Shown piece after piece: positions 51,037-64,000 of a DNA stretch of 64,000 bases. How positions within the stretch are numbered: position 1 is the stretch's first letter; each line of letters starts with the position of its first letter. The notes below the pieces were generated by a model that was not told where the DNA came from, searched no databases, and saw only the letters and a list, made by a program, of their open reading frames with translations. The translations under genes and the position numbers were made by a program. This DNA comes from Siderastrea siderea. Taxonomy: Eukaryota > Cnidaria > Anthozoa > Scleractinia > Rhizangiidae. The stretch covers positions 36,754,484 to 36,818,483 of the forward strand of contig OZ034979.1 of NCBI GenBank assembly GCA_964030785.1, in the 5' to 3' direction.

Positions 51037-52438
51037 CAGTGTGTTGCCCAGTTTTCGTACACTTTAGTTTGTAGTCGCTATATCTTTTCGTCTGTGAGAC
51101 GAAAATTTCTGAATTTTCTATTAAAGATAGCCCATTTACTTACCTTCAATATATAAAACGATTGGCCGCTTGATCGACGTACGTTCAAAATTATGCCATT
51201 TTTCCCGAAACTCCTAAGTTGCCCAGTCTTCGTACACCTGGCCCAGTTTTCGTACATCGACAAAACAGCATTTCTCCAAGAAAACGCTCGACGCAAACTG
51301 ATGTGTCAGCCACCCTGCTGTTTTCTCTTCGGTTTGTGAATAAATATCGGCTTAGCGATCAAAATTTGGCGTACAAAGCAAATGGTTATTCGGGGGGTGG
51401 ATGTTTAATCGATCCTGCAGTGTTGATTTTTTGGTTCCTCGCTTTTGGGCGGCTTTTTTTACGCTCAATCCACTGTCTCGTACGTCATTTACTGCCTTGG
51501 TAAAGGTAGTTGACAGGTTACTATTCTGCGTATCACAACTCTTAAGAAAAGGCCTGTATAAGATTCGACGTTTTCCTTCCGTTTCCTCTTACGCCTTTAG
51601 AATAGCAAACTCTTTACTTCCGTTTCCGCTTGCTTTTCTTACCTACTTTTGCAAATGTTTATTAGAATCGCAACGGAGTGAAAAAATCAGTAAAACCGGT
51701 AAGTGAACGATATTTCATGGTGTATGTCAACATTCTATGCATAGACATCTACCTTTGTTAATTATTTGACGATTTAGATTGTTTGCGTGGGATTACGTTT
51801 ATTAAATATTCGTGACCTTTGCGTGACCTGGATGTAAAGCGTCGCTGTTATACCACAACAAATACATGTAGTGTATCGTACTTTGCAAGGATTGTTTGTA
51901 ATCTTTGCTGCACTTGCGACCTATTAGTTTTCGAACAGTAAAGTTTAAAATTCAGTTCTTTAACTTATCTAAAAATAGGTTTTGAGAAAGGCGCAGCTAA
52001 GTGTACGAAAACTGGCACAGTAGGTCAAAATGTATGCGAAGATTCTCATCGCTAAAATTCAGGAGCAGTTAAATTTAAGCTGGCGTTGAAAGTTTTTCCA
52101 TTCACTTTCATCTTTTGTCTATCACCTGTCCAAAAATCATGAAGTTCCTTGCAAAATTACTAGCAAAACGGGCTATTTGTTCATCTACAGTACCTTTACT
52201 GTGCAGTGAAAAGTGCAAATATTAGCCGCTAAACTTTGACTCACCTCGAAAGAAATTGTCCGCACTGACCTGCCTCTTCGTCAAAAAGCCCGGAAAAACC
52301 GACAATTTATAGCTGAGATGTTCCTTTTACTTTTGGAATTCTTCGGTTGACGAAGATTTAAATGACCGACGAAAATAATCAAATAAAGTTCTTTTTGTAC
52401 GAAAACTGGGCCCGTACGAAAACTGGGCAACATACTGT
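51037..52438. mobile_element. TA-flanked pogo/Tc1-like non-autonomous element
   Basis: Flanked by TA (51035-51036 and 52439-52440). The ends are CAGTGTGTTGCCCAGTTTTC and GAAAACTGGGCAACATACTG. The word CCCAGTTTTCGTAC recurs inside at about 51047 and 51242, and inverted at about 52006, 52397 and 52415, as expected for transposase-binding sites. No DDE transposase frame is visible, so it is probably a deletion derivative, nested in the larger TTAA element. Confidence 0.75.
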
Positions 52439-55238
52439 ATCTCCTGGTATCTCCAGATTGACTTTCAACCGATGAATAACGACTCCGCCAACACATTCGC
52501 ATCCCTTAACGAATGGCAAATGAATTTTTAAAATCTCCCAGTGTTTATTCCCTCAAGAAACTAAATAACTTTGCAGTGATCTCAACATTCATCTCAGAAA
52601 CCGCACTGTTATTATGGTCTGATTTAACTAAATTTGTCTGTCACGCAACGGGTTCTGGTCAAGTCACAGGATAGGTTTTGGTGATGGATTGCAAAAATGA
52701 GAAAAAAAATCGAAAGATTAGGACGTCTGAAATAACTTAAGCTATGAAAAAAATTACACAAGATAGAAGGCGATGTAAATAGTGATGGAGTTTGTTTCAG
52801 CAACTCGACCGGAATGATCCTTTCCCGTTTTCATCCCAGATGCCGGACTGCCTCAATGTAAAAACAAACCGCAGAGATAGCTGAATTTTTTTCCATGATT
52901 TAAACTAAAGCATATCGAAGGCTAACAAAGAAGGCATTCATTTGTTTTTTACAAGTTTCCTGAAAATTTTAAGTTCACTTTTCTCTATAATCGTAAGTTT
53001 TCAATGCGTAGCACTCGGCTACAACTGTGTTTGTTTACCTACATTCCGTCCTCCTGTTTGGTGTCATGTTACACCGCCGAAGTTATGCCTGAAATATCTT
53101 TCGACTAGTAAAATAGAGTGATACTACATGTGACGGGACTATTCACTACGCAATTCTGACCTGTGAAAAGGAAGTTGCAGATTACATAGATGTACATTTT
53201 GTGACGCTCTGGCGAGAGGAAAAAATTGTCACGTGTTCACTAGAAGCAGAAAGTATTAGCTTCCGATAGTCTAAAATAGCAAATTTCAAGAGTTCGACTT
53301 TTCAAGTCTAATTAATTTCACGGTGAAGGATTTCAATATTACTTGCAAGCCACCAGTGTTGCGTCGAAGAAGGCGCCTCGAGAAGCTGCCATTTGCTGAA
53401 GTAATTTTCTTGTTGGAAATCAGGCGTGTGAGAATTTCAGGTGCGGCATTATTGGAAACTAGGCAAAATGTCTTAAGTGCGGATCGGCTTTGAGTAAATG
53501 TTCAAAAACTGATAATTTTCGTTAAAAAAAAAAGGAAAACGCCAGATTTAACACGCAGCAGTTGTAGAGCGCTTCCTCTATATCGCACCATTGTAAAAGG
53601 ATAGGTTCTTTGGAGTTCTCGCAGACAGGATCCCTGTCACCGAGTACAATAGCCAATCAAACCATTATCTCCCTTGGCTGCGAATAGAGGTCACTTACTC
53701 TTTTCCGAAACTAGCTGCAGGCGTTTGCGCCTCTTACAAGCGATATGAACAAGCAGTTGCTGTTCCAGTTGGAAAAAGACTTTTCGGGTCACACTTGCAG
53801 TGTTGGAATCTGCGATATCCACTCAGAAGTTGAGCTTCGTTGATTTTCTTTTATCACGCGCAAAAGTACTTTTAATTAGTATTCTTAACATGGACCATTT
53901 GCCCAGCCCATCGCTCTTGTCAGGGAACTAATCGACGTTGGTCATGTTGAGTTCTACCAGGGCTGTCTAAGTATGCCTCGAACGGGAAAGTGAGAAAAGC
54001 AGACCGTGGAAATGGCAAGTCGGAGTCCAAAGCTATTTTGTAACACATCGGTGTCTTCCCTCCAGTGGGCTCTGGTAAGTACACTTTTTTCTCATACCCA
54101 CTTTCGTGCATTCCTCGCTGTGATGGCAGACGTCATTAAGCAGATTAACACTACCATACCAGCCCTGAAGACAGTCAGCTTCCGGCAAGACAGCGCTGGC
54201 TGCTACCACTGTAGGGCCTGCAGGGCCACCATAGTTTGCGCAGGAGTACTAGGAGCAGAGCTGGGCGTGGTGTTCAAACTCTTGGCTTCCTTCCCTCCCC
54301 ATGGAAGGAAGGGAGCCTGCGACCGCAAGGCCGGTGGAGACTAAGTCGGATACATTTGTCCTCCTAAACTCCGGACACGATATCAAGATCCCGGTGGAGA
54401 ACCATCCTTAAGTGTCATCCGGTGCGCGTCCATTGCAAGCCGTTTAGTTACCACTTGGAAGATCGATGGTGTGAATATACAGTTTTCTAAAGAAAGAATC
54501 CGTCCGTGTATGATGAGCATATGGGGTGGGACCTATAAGACCAATAACTGCGCTGAAATCTAAGGCCCTGTCATCTGATAGTCTACCGTCCATAGCAGTG
54601 CTCTATGCGAAACCGAGCTCGTTCTCCTCAGCCGTGAGAAGACGCAGAAAAATCGCACAACCAACTGTCTCTTGACAAAAAAGGGAGTTAGTTTCTAGAG
54701 AAACTGTGGTGCTGCATCGGTGGGGAAGCGAAACACAAAACTTTGTCTTTATCAACTGAGTTGATAAGGTAAATTGAGCCACCGTGAAGAGATTGAAAGC
54801 TGACGTTTCGAGCGTTAGCCATTCGTCACAAGGATGGTTCTCCACCTTCGTCACCTGCACTGCTCAGAAGATCAGGCGGAAAGCGACAAAGAGCCCTAAA
54901 CATTAGGACTCCTTGTCATGATGAGTTTCAACATGAGTTGAGTTTCAAACTCAACTTAATTTTGAGTTTCATGTATAAAATTGTAATCCGCTAGGTTTGC
55001 CATAAAATGGTTTCATAAGCTTATAAAGAACGAAAAGGACGGTTCCGGCACCCCTGGCCACACCCCCTGGTCTTGAGTAAACTCAACATACATTTTTACA
55101 TTCAAACTCCTGTCTTGAACAATTTTTGAAGACCAATGCATAGAGACCTAATAATAATTTCTCTTTCAAAGCCCTAGCAACAGGCAAGGTTTTGGCAAGG
55201 CTTCACTGCCTCTAATGATACTGATAAATACATAAATA
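52439..55238. other. Interior of the 50263-56826 element, no gene recognised
   Basis: Several short frames; none shows a domain. The segment 54100-54350 (ADVIKQINTTIPALKTVSF..CRACRATIVC) is mildly protein-like but lacks flanking support. Confidence 0.4.
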
Positions 55239-55672
55239 CCGTTAACTGCCACTTATAAGCCCAACCTCCCAGTTATAGGCCCATCTACCTGTAAACAAAA
55301 AAATGCATCCGGTATAAGATCCACCGGATATAAGTCGCCCTCTAGTTTTCCCTGTTTCCTTAATATTAAGCACTCTCACAGAACACTGCGAAGATGAACT
55401 CTGAGCTTCTGTTTTGTTGCGTTCCGGTTACGTTCGTGTTGCTACAGTTTTGATTTTGTTGTTAAATTAAAATTGAAACGAATTCGATTTATTGTGGCGT
55501 TTCAAAGGTTAATTGAAAACTGGTAAATTAAAAACGTATTTCGATCAACACTGCTGTGGCTCATTTCGAAACTTAGAAGCCCCCCCCAGATATAAGCCCC
55601 TCCGTTTATAAGCCCACCCAAAACCCTTACAAAGTTGTATAAGCCCAGGGCTTATAAGCGGCAGTTGACCGT
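55239..55672. mobile_element. MITE with GTTAACTGCC...CTTATAAGCCC ends
   Basis: The left end CCGTTAACTGCCACTTATAA and the right end TTATAAGCGGCAGTTGACCG are inverse copies. The interior is rich in TATAAG(C/T)CC words. A related patch (TATAGGCCCATCTACCTGT) is also present at about 58985-59100, so it is a dispersed family. Confidence 0.65.
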
Positions 55673-56830
55673 AATCGGTCCTTGGGTCCACAGGTTTTCA
55701 AAGTTCTCATTGCTTTGTTTTTGTTTGTTTGTTTTTTGCTTGCTTTCTTGTTGTTGTTTTGTTTTTGTTTTGTTTCCTGTGCATTTCCCCCTCCAAGTCA
55801 AACCCGACGTCCGGTAAAATCAAGTGCGTGACATTTTGTTGCATGACTCAAACTAAACAGGCTTGTAAGCTTTCGGCAAGGAATTATCGTTTCGAAATTT
55901 TACAACGAATACAGATCAAGAAAAGACGTCTTATAGGAGAAAACTCTTTTGTAGTTCAAATAAGGCAAAATCATTTTATTCCTGAAGGTTCTTCATTTTA
56001 ACAAAAGGAGGCGGGATGGAAATAAGTCATTTGGGTTGATTGCCAATACGCGATGCTTCAGTGATGTTGTTGACCCCGGACGCCAAGATGGTTATTATGA
56101 AAGAGTACGCACAGAACCTGATATTTAGACAATACCATATTCAGGTGAGCTAGACATTACCTTTCTGCTGTGGATTACAACCGAATACCGACCAAAATAG
56201 AAGAAATGTCCACATTTTCGGTTATTTGGTCGTAGGTATGTGCCAATTGTTGACGTGTTAATGTTGTAATTATCGGGATTTTGAGAGCGTTTGTACTCGG
56301 CGCTGATAAAGAGGCCGAAACTAATTTTTAAACCTGGTTTAAGAACGGCATTTCCTCTTTCAAGAATTCTGAATTTCAAGTGATTCGGTGTTTTACCGGG
56401 GAGGGAAACTTTCTCTTGAAAAACTGTGCCAAATTGAGAATTCAAAGCAAGCGAATTTTAGTGGTTTTCAGCAGCCTGCCATGACCTTGAAAATTGATCC
56501 ACAACAGAATAATTTGACTCAAATTACTTGTAAACTCTTCAACAGCAAATTTATAAGCTCAAAACAGGATTGTTCCATGACGCGAATTAACAGAGCGAAG
56601 TTTACGAGAAGGTATGATTCGCGTTTATTCGGGGTGATTGTAGAGACACGTAGTGCGGTAACGGTTTTTAAATTTTTTGGAGGTTTAAAAATAGTTTCTC
56701 AACAAAAAATGCCACCACGTTTCTAGAGCTACCATAAGGTATCTCTGGGCGAAACACGGAGAATTTTGATTTTTCATCATGTGCCACATATTTTCGATTT
56801 CGCTCGGTCTTAGTGGACATTGCCTCTTAA

Positions 56831-58249
<1,419 letters not shown>

Positions 58250-59518
58250 CCTCCCATATAGCCATTTATGAATACCGTTTCAATGGAATTTTCATTTCAT
58301 CCCTTCAATTAGAAAAATGGCCATTTGAATCCAAGGGGTCCCCTAAGACGAAATACACAACGCAAATTTCGGTGAAATTCAATTTTAATTGTAACGGGCA
58401 TAATGTCACTGCAACTATCATGTATTATCACTACTTCTTTACTTAGAATGCCCTATGTTTCTGCTAAGAGATACCATACCCTAAGTGCCTATGTTTTACT
58501 TTCCGTGGAAAAGAGTAGTGAAAGTGAGTTACCGTGGAGCTGGTAAAACGTGGAGCACAACTCTCAAAGTTTTTGCTAACGCGAATCAAACTTAGTTTTG
58601 CCTGCTTCATTCTATGACAGTTATTTACACCCAAATCCCGTTAACTTGACTTTCACAAACTTGAACGGTTTTGAGTTTCGCTCGACTGTTCGAGTTATCG
58701 AGATCCCTCTGTAGCGAGGAAAACTGTCGATATTCTTCAATTCCCTTTTGATTTCAGCACCGTTAGACTTCACAACAAAACAACATTTAATCGCTGTCCG
58801 CCAAGAAGGACAAGGAATCTCGATAACTCGTAGTGGATCAGAACTAAGCTAAATACAACAAGTATCATCTTTTGCAAGAAAAATGTTATACAGAAATAGA
58901 AGGAATGTAACGATGCAAAGAAGTTTCAAAGACGAAATGTGTATCTGTAAATGGTAGCTTTATCTCGCTCTGGCTGTAAAATCACGGTTATATAGCCCCC
59001 CTTCCCCCCGGTTGTAAGCCCTCCAGATTATAGGCCCATCTACCTGTCAACAAAAATGATATTTTGATTATAAACCCCCGGATATACGCCCCCCTTCATT
59101 TATCCTCGTTACTTTAACATAATTACTTTCACAAAAGAAAGGACAACTTCAAATTGAAAATTAGGGAGATATAACGCAAGTAGAGAGCGGAACAATACTG
59201 ATGTTCCAAATAGTATTGAACTAAATTTGTTTCAAATAACGGTATTGAAGTAACTTCAAGCAAACAGCAAACAACCGGAACTAATTTTCCAAATTTTAAT
59301 CGTGTATTCCACCACCTAAGTTACTAAGGCCCAACTTTCAACGTCAAAACTGTGGCAATGGGAGCGCTTGATGAGCGGGAAGATGTACCTGTAAGCAAAT
59401 TTTCGCATTATATTTTAGAATCAGAGCAATTTTTTCATTATCTAGCAATTTTTGAGTAATTTTTAAACTCATTTTTTGAGCAAATTTTCAGCATTTTTGT
59501 AGTACAGTCTGTAGACAC
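58250..59518. other. Copy 2 of the host duplication, non-coding part
   Basis: Matches 4170-5760 in the same orientation up to about 58970, then gains a TATAGGCCC-type repeat and rejoins similarity near 59262 (matching ~6700). Confidence 0.6.
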
Positions 59519-62500
59519 CTACTGTTTAGATTCAGCTTGAAATACGACAGAGGCAGACCGCTGGCTGGCTTTGTTCACTGCAGGCGAAATCAGAAGCTTT
59601 CCACGTCTCCTCTGTCGTACAAAGTACCCAGTTAAACAAATCAGCGCTACCAATAACAAGCCACTCATGACAGCGATCAAAACGCTGTGTTCAGAGACGG
59701 GGGAAGAAAAATTCCTTTTGTTGTCTTTATGGAACTTTTGAGCTTCTTCTGCGTGGGGGACGGGCCTAGTTGACTCAGTAGTGTTCGACGGCAAAGTAGC
59801 TTTTTTAGTTCCATTTTCTTTGTCGCGAATATTTGCCATCACCTCATGAAGAAAACTACCTGTTTCTTCTTCGCCAGGAGTATTCTTGCCCGTGTTATTT
59901 AGAGTCAGCGGCAGTGATGATGGTGGTTGCGTGCGGCGATGGCTGTTGGGAAGTTTTGGAAAGCCCATGTGATCTAGCTCAACAGCACTTCGGTTGCCTT
60001 TTAGCTTTTCCTGTTGAACTTCTGTCAGTCCAGTTGTGTTATACCTCATGGAGGATCCAGTGGGTCTCACGGTCCTTGGCCGACTAAAGAATTGACGCTT
60101 CGAGGTTGTAGTTTTCAGAGTAGGGGGAGCAGTCGTGGTTGAATTCTGTATTTTGGTTAGATTGGTCGAGGTTTGATTAGTGGAGATATGTCGCTGAATT
60201 CGATGCTTGTGATAAACTGGCCAAGGCGCTAAAATAACAATCAGGTAATTGCCATGTAAACATGGTTATCTGTATCGTTTCACTCTACAAAGAATAATTC
60301 ACTTCAAAATAACGATTCTGATAAACTCTCAGTCAGAAACACCACACTGCAAATTCAGAAGATCACATTCAGCTCCAAAATACAAAATTATACCGTGACT
60401 TCACAAAACGTAGCGTTCTGTGGTACAAAAATCAAAGTTGTTTTTTCTTAAACAGGGTTTGCGGGAGCCAGTGGTAGCTCCAGGGGGGACGGGGTGGGGG
60501 GAGGGGCGGAGTCGTGAGTTTGTTCGTTATGGGAATTGCCACACTCTGGAAATGAATTCTTTCCAAGGTGTAGACTTGTGTTTTCGCTTGTGTTCAGAGT
60601 ATGTCGAATATGTCAGCCAACCTTTTAAAACCTTAAATCCGGATTCGTTGACTTTCACTTCAACTACCTACTTATAACCCCTTCTTGACGGCGCCTTTGT
60701 AGTAACTCTAATAAGTTAAAAAATTCTTGATATCAAATTCTATATTTTTAACCTCTGAAACTGTTTTTACCTTTAATGGCTATGTTGCTGATCTGCGGTT
60801 TTAATTAATTAGTTTATTTACCGTAACCAGTCTAAGCAGGCACTAAAGAATTTGTTTAATGTGTTATGCAGACCGGCTGTCATTAAAAGCAAACAGATTT
60901 ACGCGGATTGGTCTGGCCGAAGCAAGATGTTTTTGTCAGCCCCGATTGAAAACACGGAATTTGTCACACTGATGCTCTTTCAAATATTATCAGTATTTCG
61001 TGGTCAACGATAATTCTTTGAAAAATTTGTAGTCACGGAATAGCAGTTTTATCTTGGGAGAGTTAAAAGTTTTGCAATAATAACAGTTAGCGTTTCTGTG
61101 AAGAGAATTAGCAGTTTCTACAACTCGTGGGCCTTTTTAATTGCTTTGGAACTTTCGTGCTTTAGTGCTAATGCATGAAACTGGTTCAAACCTCGATTTA
61201 ACTATCAGGTTAGGGCTACAGTTGACCGTGACATTTCTGGTTTTCGAAACTAACTAAATTACAAGCTACGTCCCGTTCACGACTACAAAACGTAGCTAAA
61301 TTTCACTTATCTGATTGTTTCAGTTTTATGCTGGTCGCGTACGTACGTGTTATTACATAAGGAAACTTCCAAATCGTCACTTCTCTTGTTTTCAGTACCA
61401 GTTCCATTTTAAATTGTTTGGTTACGTAAATGTTCAGAACAGAAATGACCTTGCACCCAACAAAATAAAATGCAACACCAACTAAGATACGGTTATGAAA
61501 GATGAATGCGTCAAAGACAATGTTATATCCGCACCGAAAAATTTCTCTTGTGTTGCGGTAAATTCCTAATTGTCTTCTGAGACCTCTGCAATTGCTACAT
61601 AAGTCAGTTTGTCTTTTTGTTTTTTTCTTCCAATAACTCCGCGAATTCTCGCGCGCTGCTGGCTAATTTTTATTGTCAATAAGAGTACAGACGGATGATA
61701 CAAAAGCAAAAGTTTTGTCAAACGTTTTAGCGCTGCATTATCGGCGTAGCGAGAATTGCACCACAAATCTAGTATTCTGCAATGAGAAAATCATGTAAAT
61801 ATATGGGGTGAAATTGAACGAGCCACCGCAACCTTAGAGCGAAAAGATGACGATGTTTGTTGAGGATTCAGACCTGAAAATCGGCGGCGGTGAGCGGGAA
61901 TTTGTGCTGTCGATGAAATTAAGCTGAGCCTTGTTTCAGCGGATCATTTTGTGAACAGTTTTCACTGGAATTAAGGTTAGTTTAGCAATTCGAATTTTTC
62001 CTTGTATTTCTGGCTTATTCTTTCTGGCCTTTTAATTTACGAGCCTGTGATTCTCCGAATTCATATGCAGCGATGAAATTGAGGTACCGTGGCAATCGCA
62101 TCTTGCATTGATCGACTCTTGCATTTCTTCCCTTCGCATGAAAATCAGCTTTGGTTTTGTTTTTATTGTAAAATTAACACTTTAATGTCAGTTTTTTTTA
62201 TGCGTCGGTCTTCTTATTGATCATAAATTGCGTCATAACATTGTCAAAGTCTGCGGCTCGTGGATCCGCAACACTGTACTTTGACAATGTTATGACGCAA
62301 TTTATCATCAATAAGAGGACAGACGCATAAAAAAACTGACATCAAAGTGCTAAATTGCCTACAAATAACCAATACTTATAACCGATACTTATAACTAATA
62401 ACAGACAATTTGAGTGTTTCTCTTAGTTTCCAAGCTGTTCTAAATCATTTTGTTGATGTGCTGTAGGAACTGTCTCATTCAGTTACTTATATTTTTCTGT

Positions 62501-63310
62501 TTGCCAGTTTTTCCCAGGGCACAAACTGTCAATGCAGCTTTCCTTGTACGTGGTTAAAGTTCTCACAGAAATAACAGAAATGTAAACTTTTCAAGTGACA
62601 ACCTTTGTTTGTCAAGATTTTCTTTCTCCTGTCGTCTTGTGTACTTGAACAAAGGGGCACCATTGTTGGCGAGAAGAGAACGAAACGTCAAGATCACCGT
62701 GCTTTCACTCCTTTGTAACGTCTTTCGTGTCAAAGACGTTTTATCTTAGGAAGCATTGATCTCTTACTACGCGAAGTAACTTTTACCCCCGAGTTTTAAT
62801 TGCTTTCATATGGAGCAAAATACCAATGTTTGTTACTCATAAATAGTTAATATGCATTCCGTTGTAAAGATCTTTCAAAGGATTCAAGTTTCACCACTTC
62901 AAAAATTATTTCAAAACACCCTCTCTGAAACCAAACCCTCTCTATAGCCAAACTGCAACATATATCACTCGCAGCTGAATGAAGAACTCTCAAAACACAA
63001 CCAATAGAACATAAGAGAAACAACATTTTTGACTGAATTAAGAGCGGTTCTTATAACTTGAAAAACAAAAAACGGGAACTAGAACTTTAGGGGTGTTCAG
63101 TTGAAATCGTAAAATAAATTAATTGAGGTTTCCTTTTCACTACACGCGTTAAGTTTTGCACCACACCACCTGGAGTGTAACAAGATCAACGGAAGTTTAC
63201 TAACCTTGCAGTTGTTGTTTCAAGGCGACCGCTTCGGAAGCCACAAGTAGGAAATATGATAAAAGAGTGAACGAAACAAGAAGTGCTAGTATAGCACTGG
63301 AGGTTTTCAT
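59519..63310 (-). CDS. Type I membrane protein gene, copy B (two exons, intact)
   Basis: Exon 1 63310-63205 encodes MKTSSAILALLVSFTLLSYFL, a clear signal peptide, and ends CTGCAAG|GTTAGT. The intron runs 63204-60229 and ends in TTATTTTAG. Exon 2 60228-59519 continues in phase (APWPVYHKHR...). The mature chain is Ser/Thr/Asn-rich with potential N-glycosylation sites (NQT, NLT, NST), then a membrane span (VLIAVMSGLLLVALICLTGYF) and a ~33-residue basic cytoplasmic tail starting VRQRRRGK. Total about 271 residues. The first ATG is in exon 1; the in-frame GTG at 60070 is internal. No known domain is recognised, so its role (adhesion, receptor or mucin-like stalk) is open. Confidence 0.65.
60229..63204 (-). 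other. Intron of copy B
   Basis: About 3.0 kb, similar to much of the copy A intron but lacking the 7770-9995 block and the SINE. It contains a hairpin element at 62160-62355 that copy A lacks. Confidence 0.55.
62160..62355. mobile_element. Hairpin MITE in the copy B intron
   Basis: The arms, about 85 bp each, contain TTTGACAATGTTATGACGCA and its complement around a ~28-bp centre (GTCTGCGGCTCGTGGATCCG). The equivalent site in copy A (about 12345) has no insertion, so it is younger than the duplication. Confidence 0.75.
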
Positions 63311-64000
63311 TTTGGAACTTTGGTAAAATTCAACGTTGTTTAAGGTTTTATGTTGGTATAAACAAGCCAAGTGTCTGTAGCAGGAGTAGGTCTTCTCGCC
63401 TCGAGCTTCAACACCGAGACTGATTCGTTTACACTGCTATCAGGGACTTGATTGCAGCGATTGTTTGATTGACAACGCACCTTAGTTATGGTCTGTCTGT
63501 CTCATCACATTATGAGACATGAGAGTACAGTTGGCCTTTCAATGTAGTCGCTGGGCTCTTAATCGCAGTATGCAATACAATTTTGTGGTTCCACCCGTAA
63601 ATTAGCTTGGGCTATTCTAGGCGGGTGGAGACTAATAAGACTACAACTATACATATTATGTCTAATAAAACTAGCTAACACTCCATTGAGGAAGAAGAAA
63701 AAGAAACTAAATTAAGAAGATTTGAATGAAATTAGAATAAATTCGCAGGTAATTAAGAAATAAACTGACATAAATAATACACGCTTGACTAAAATTACCG
63801 TTCTGACACTTAACAGTATATTTTTATAACACTAAACACCTGCTTAAATTTGATATGTTTTAACACTTAACATTAAAAAAAATGAGCAAATAACACTTAA
63901 CACCAAACCATATCCAGACCCTCCACCAAGTTTAATCGTGTTTTCCTAAATTAGCTGAAAAGTATTATCTGCCAACTGAATGACCGAATGATATTTTAAA
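63311..64000. other. End of the duplication and unique host DNA
   Basis: Similarity to copy 1 (13294-13560) continues to about 63570, covering the upstream region of both genes, and then stops. The rest is AT-rich with TAACACTTAACA words and no gene. Confidence 0.5.

Larger units (their letters stand above)
50263..56826. mobile_element. Second TTAA-flanked element with ~600-bp terminal inverted repeats
   Basis: It shares the TTAA at 50259-50262 with the previous element and has TTAA at 56827-56830 on the right. The ends read GAGGGGGTGTCCACTAA on the left and TTAGTGGACATTGCCTC on the right. The arms (about 50263-50880 and 56170-56826) are inverse copies; the same peptide-like run (FGTVFQEKV..PGKTPNHLKFRILER) is open on plus in one and minus in the other, which reflects the repeat and not a gene. 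The interior holds a pogo/Tc1-like element and a CTTATAAGCCC MITE. No transposase is recognised. Confidence 0.7.

Noticed and set aside
50636..56445. Shared 70-100-residue open frames at 50636 (+) and 56445 (-)
   Set aside because: They are mirror copies within the terminal inverted repeats of one element, with no domain; repeat identity explains the similarity.

Overview
The window is a piece of an invertebrate animal nuclear genome, most likely a stony coral or another cnidarian. The host call rests on AT-rich introns and intergenic DNA, a tRNA-derived SINE of a type I associate with coral genomes, and many short palindromic elements; it is an inference, not proved here. A complete, decayed endogenous virus of the Maverick/Polinton (adintovirus) type is inserted in it, from 22290 to 43550 (about 21.3 kb). 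The insertion has terminal inverted repeats of roughly 400-450 bp that start AGTAGTAAG, and a perfect 6-bp target duplication, AACAAC, on both sides.

Left flank (1-22283): short tandem repeats, a dead LINE reverse-transcriptase fragment split by a palindromic element, and a two-exon minus-strand gene for a small type I membrane protein (copy A, exons at 13188-13293 and about 6887-7613) that has a frameshift just before its membrane segment. There is also a SINE, a ~105-bp minisatellite and a few possible host exons on the plus strand.

The virus (22290-43550), left to right: a tandem RING-like zinc protein (-), an unknown protein (+), a DprA/SLOG-like Rossmann protein (-), a GRF zinc-finger protein, a small unknown protein, a retrovirus-type integrase with a C-terminal chromodomain, two related penton-type capsid candidates, three small basic core-type proteins, the double-jelly-roll major capsid protein, an adenain-type protease, a tRNA-like gene, a packaging ATPase, an RGG-rich protein, a membrane protein, two more core-type proteins, conserved Polinton-type small proteins, a phospholipase-A2-like protein, two early-type minus-strand genes, and a protein-primed family B DNA polymerase. 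Replication (PolB), integration (integrase), packaging (ATPase), maturation (protease) and capsid genes are all present. However, the SLOG, GRF, integrase, second penton-like, major capsid, ATPase, second core-like, FLK-type and PolB genes each carry a frameshift, an in-frame stop or a lost start, so the copy looks dead as a virus while still having many intact reading frames.

Right flank (43557-64000): two neighbouring elements with long terminal inverted repeats that share TTAA target sites (46015-50258 and 50263-56826); the second contains a TA-flanked pogo/Tc1-like element. Then comes a diverged second copy (about 58250-63570) of the left-flank region 4170-13560. It carries copy B of the membrane-protein gene with an open reading frame. 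The virus therefore sits between the two copies of a direct duplication of host DNA.
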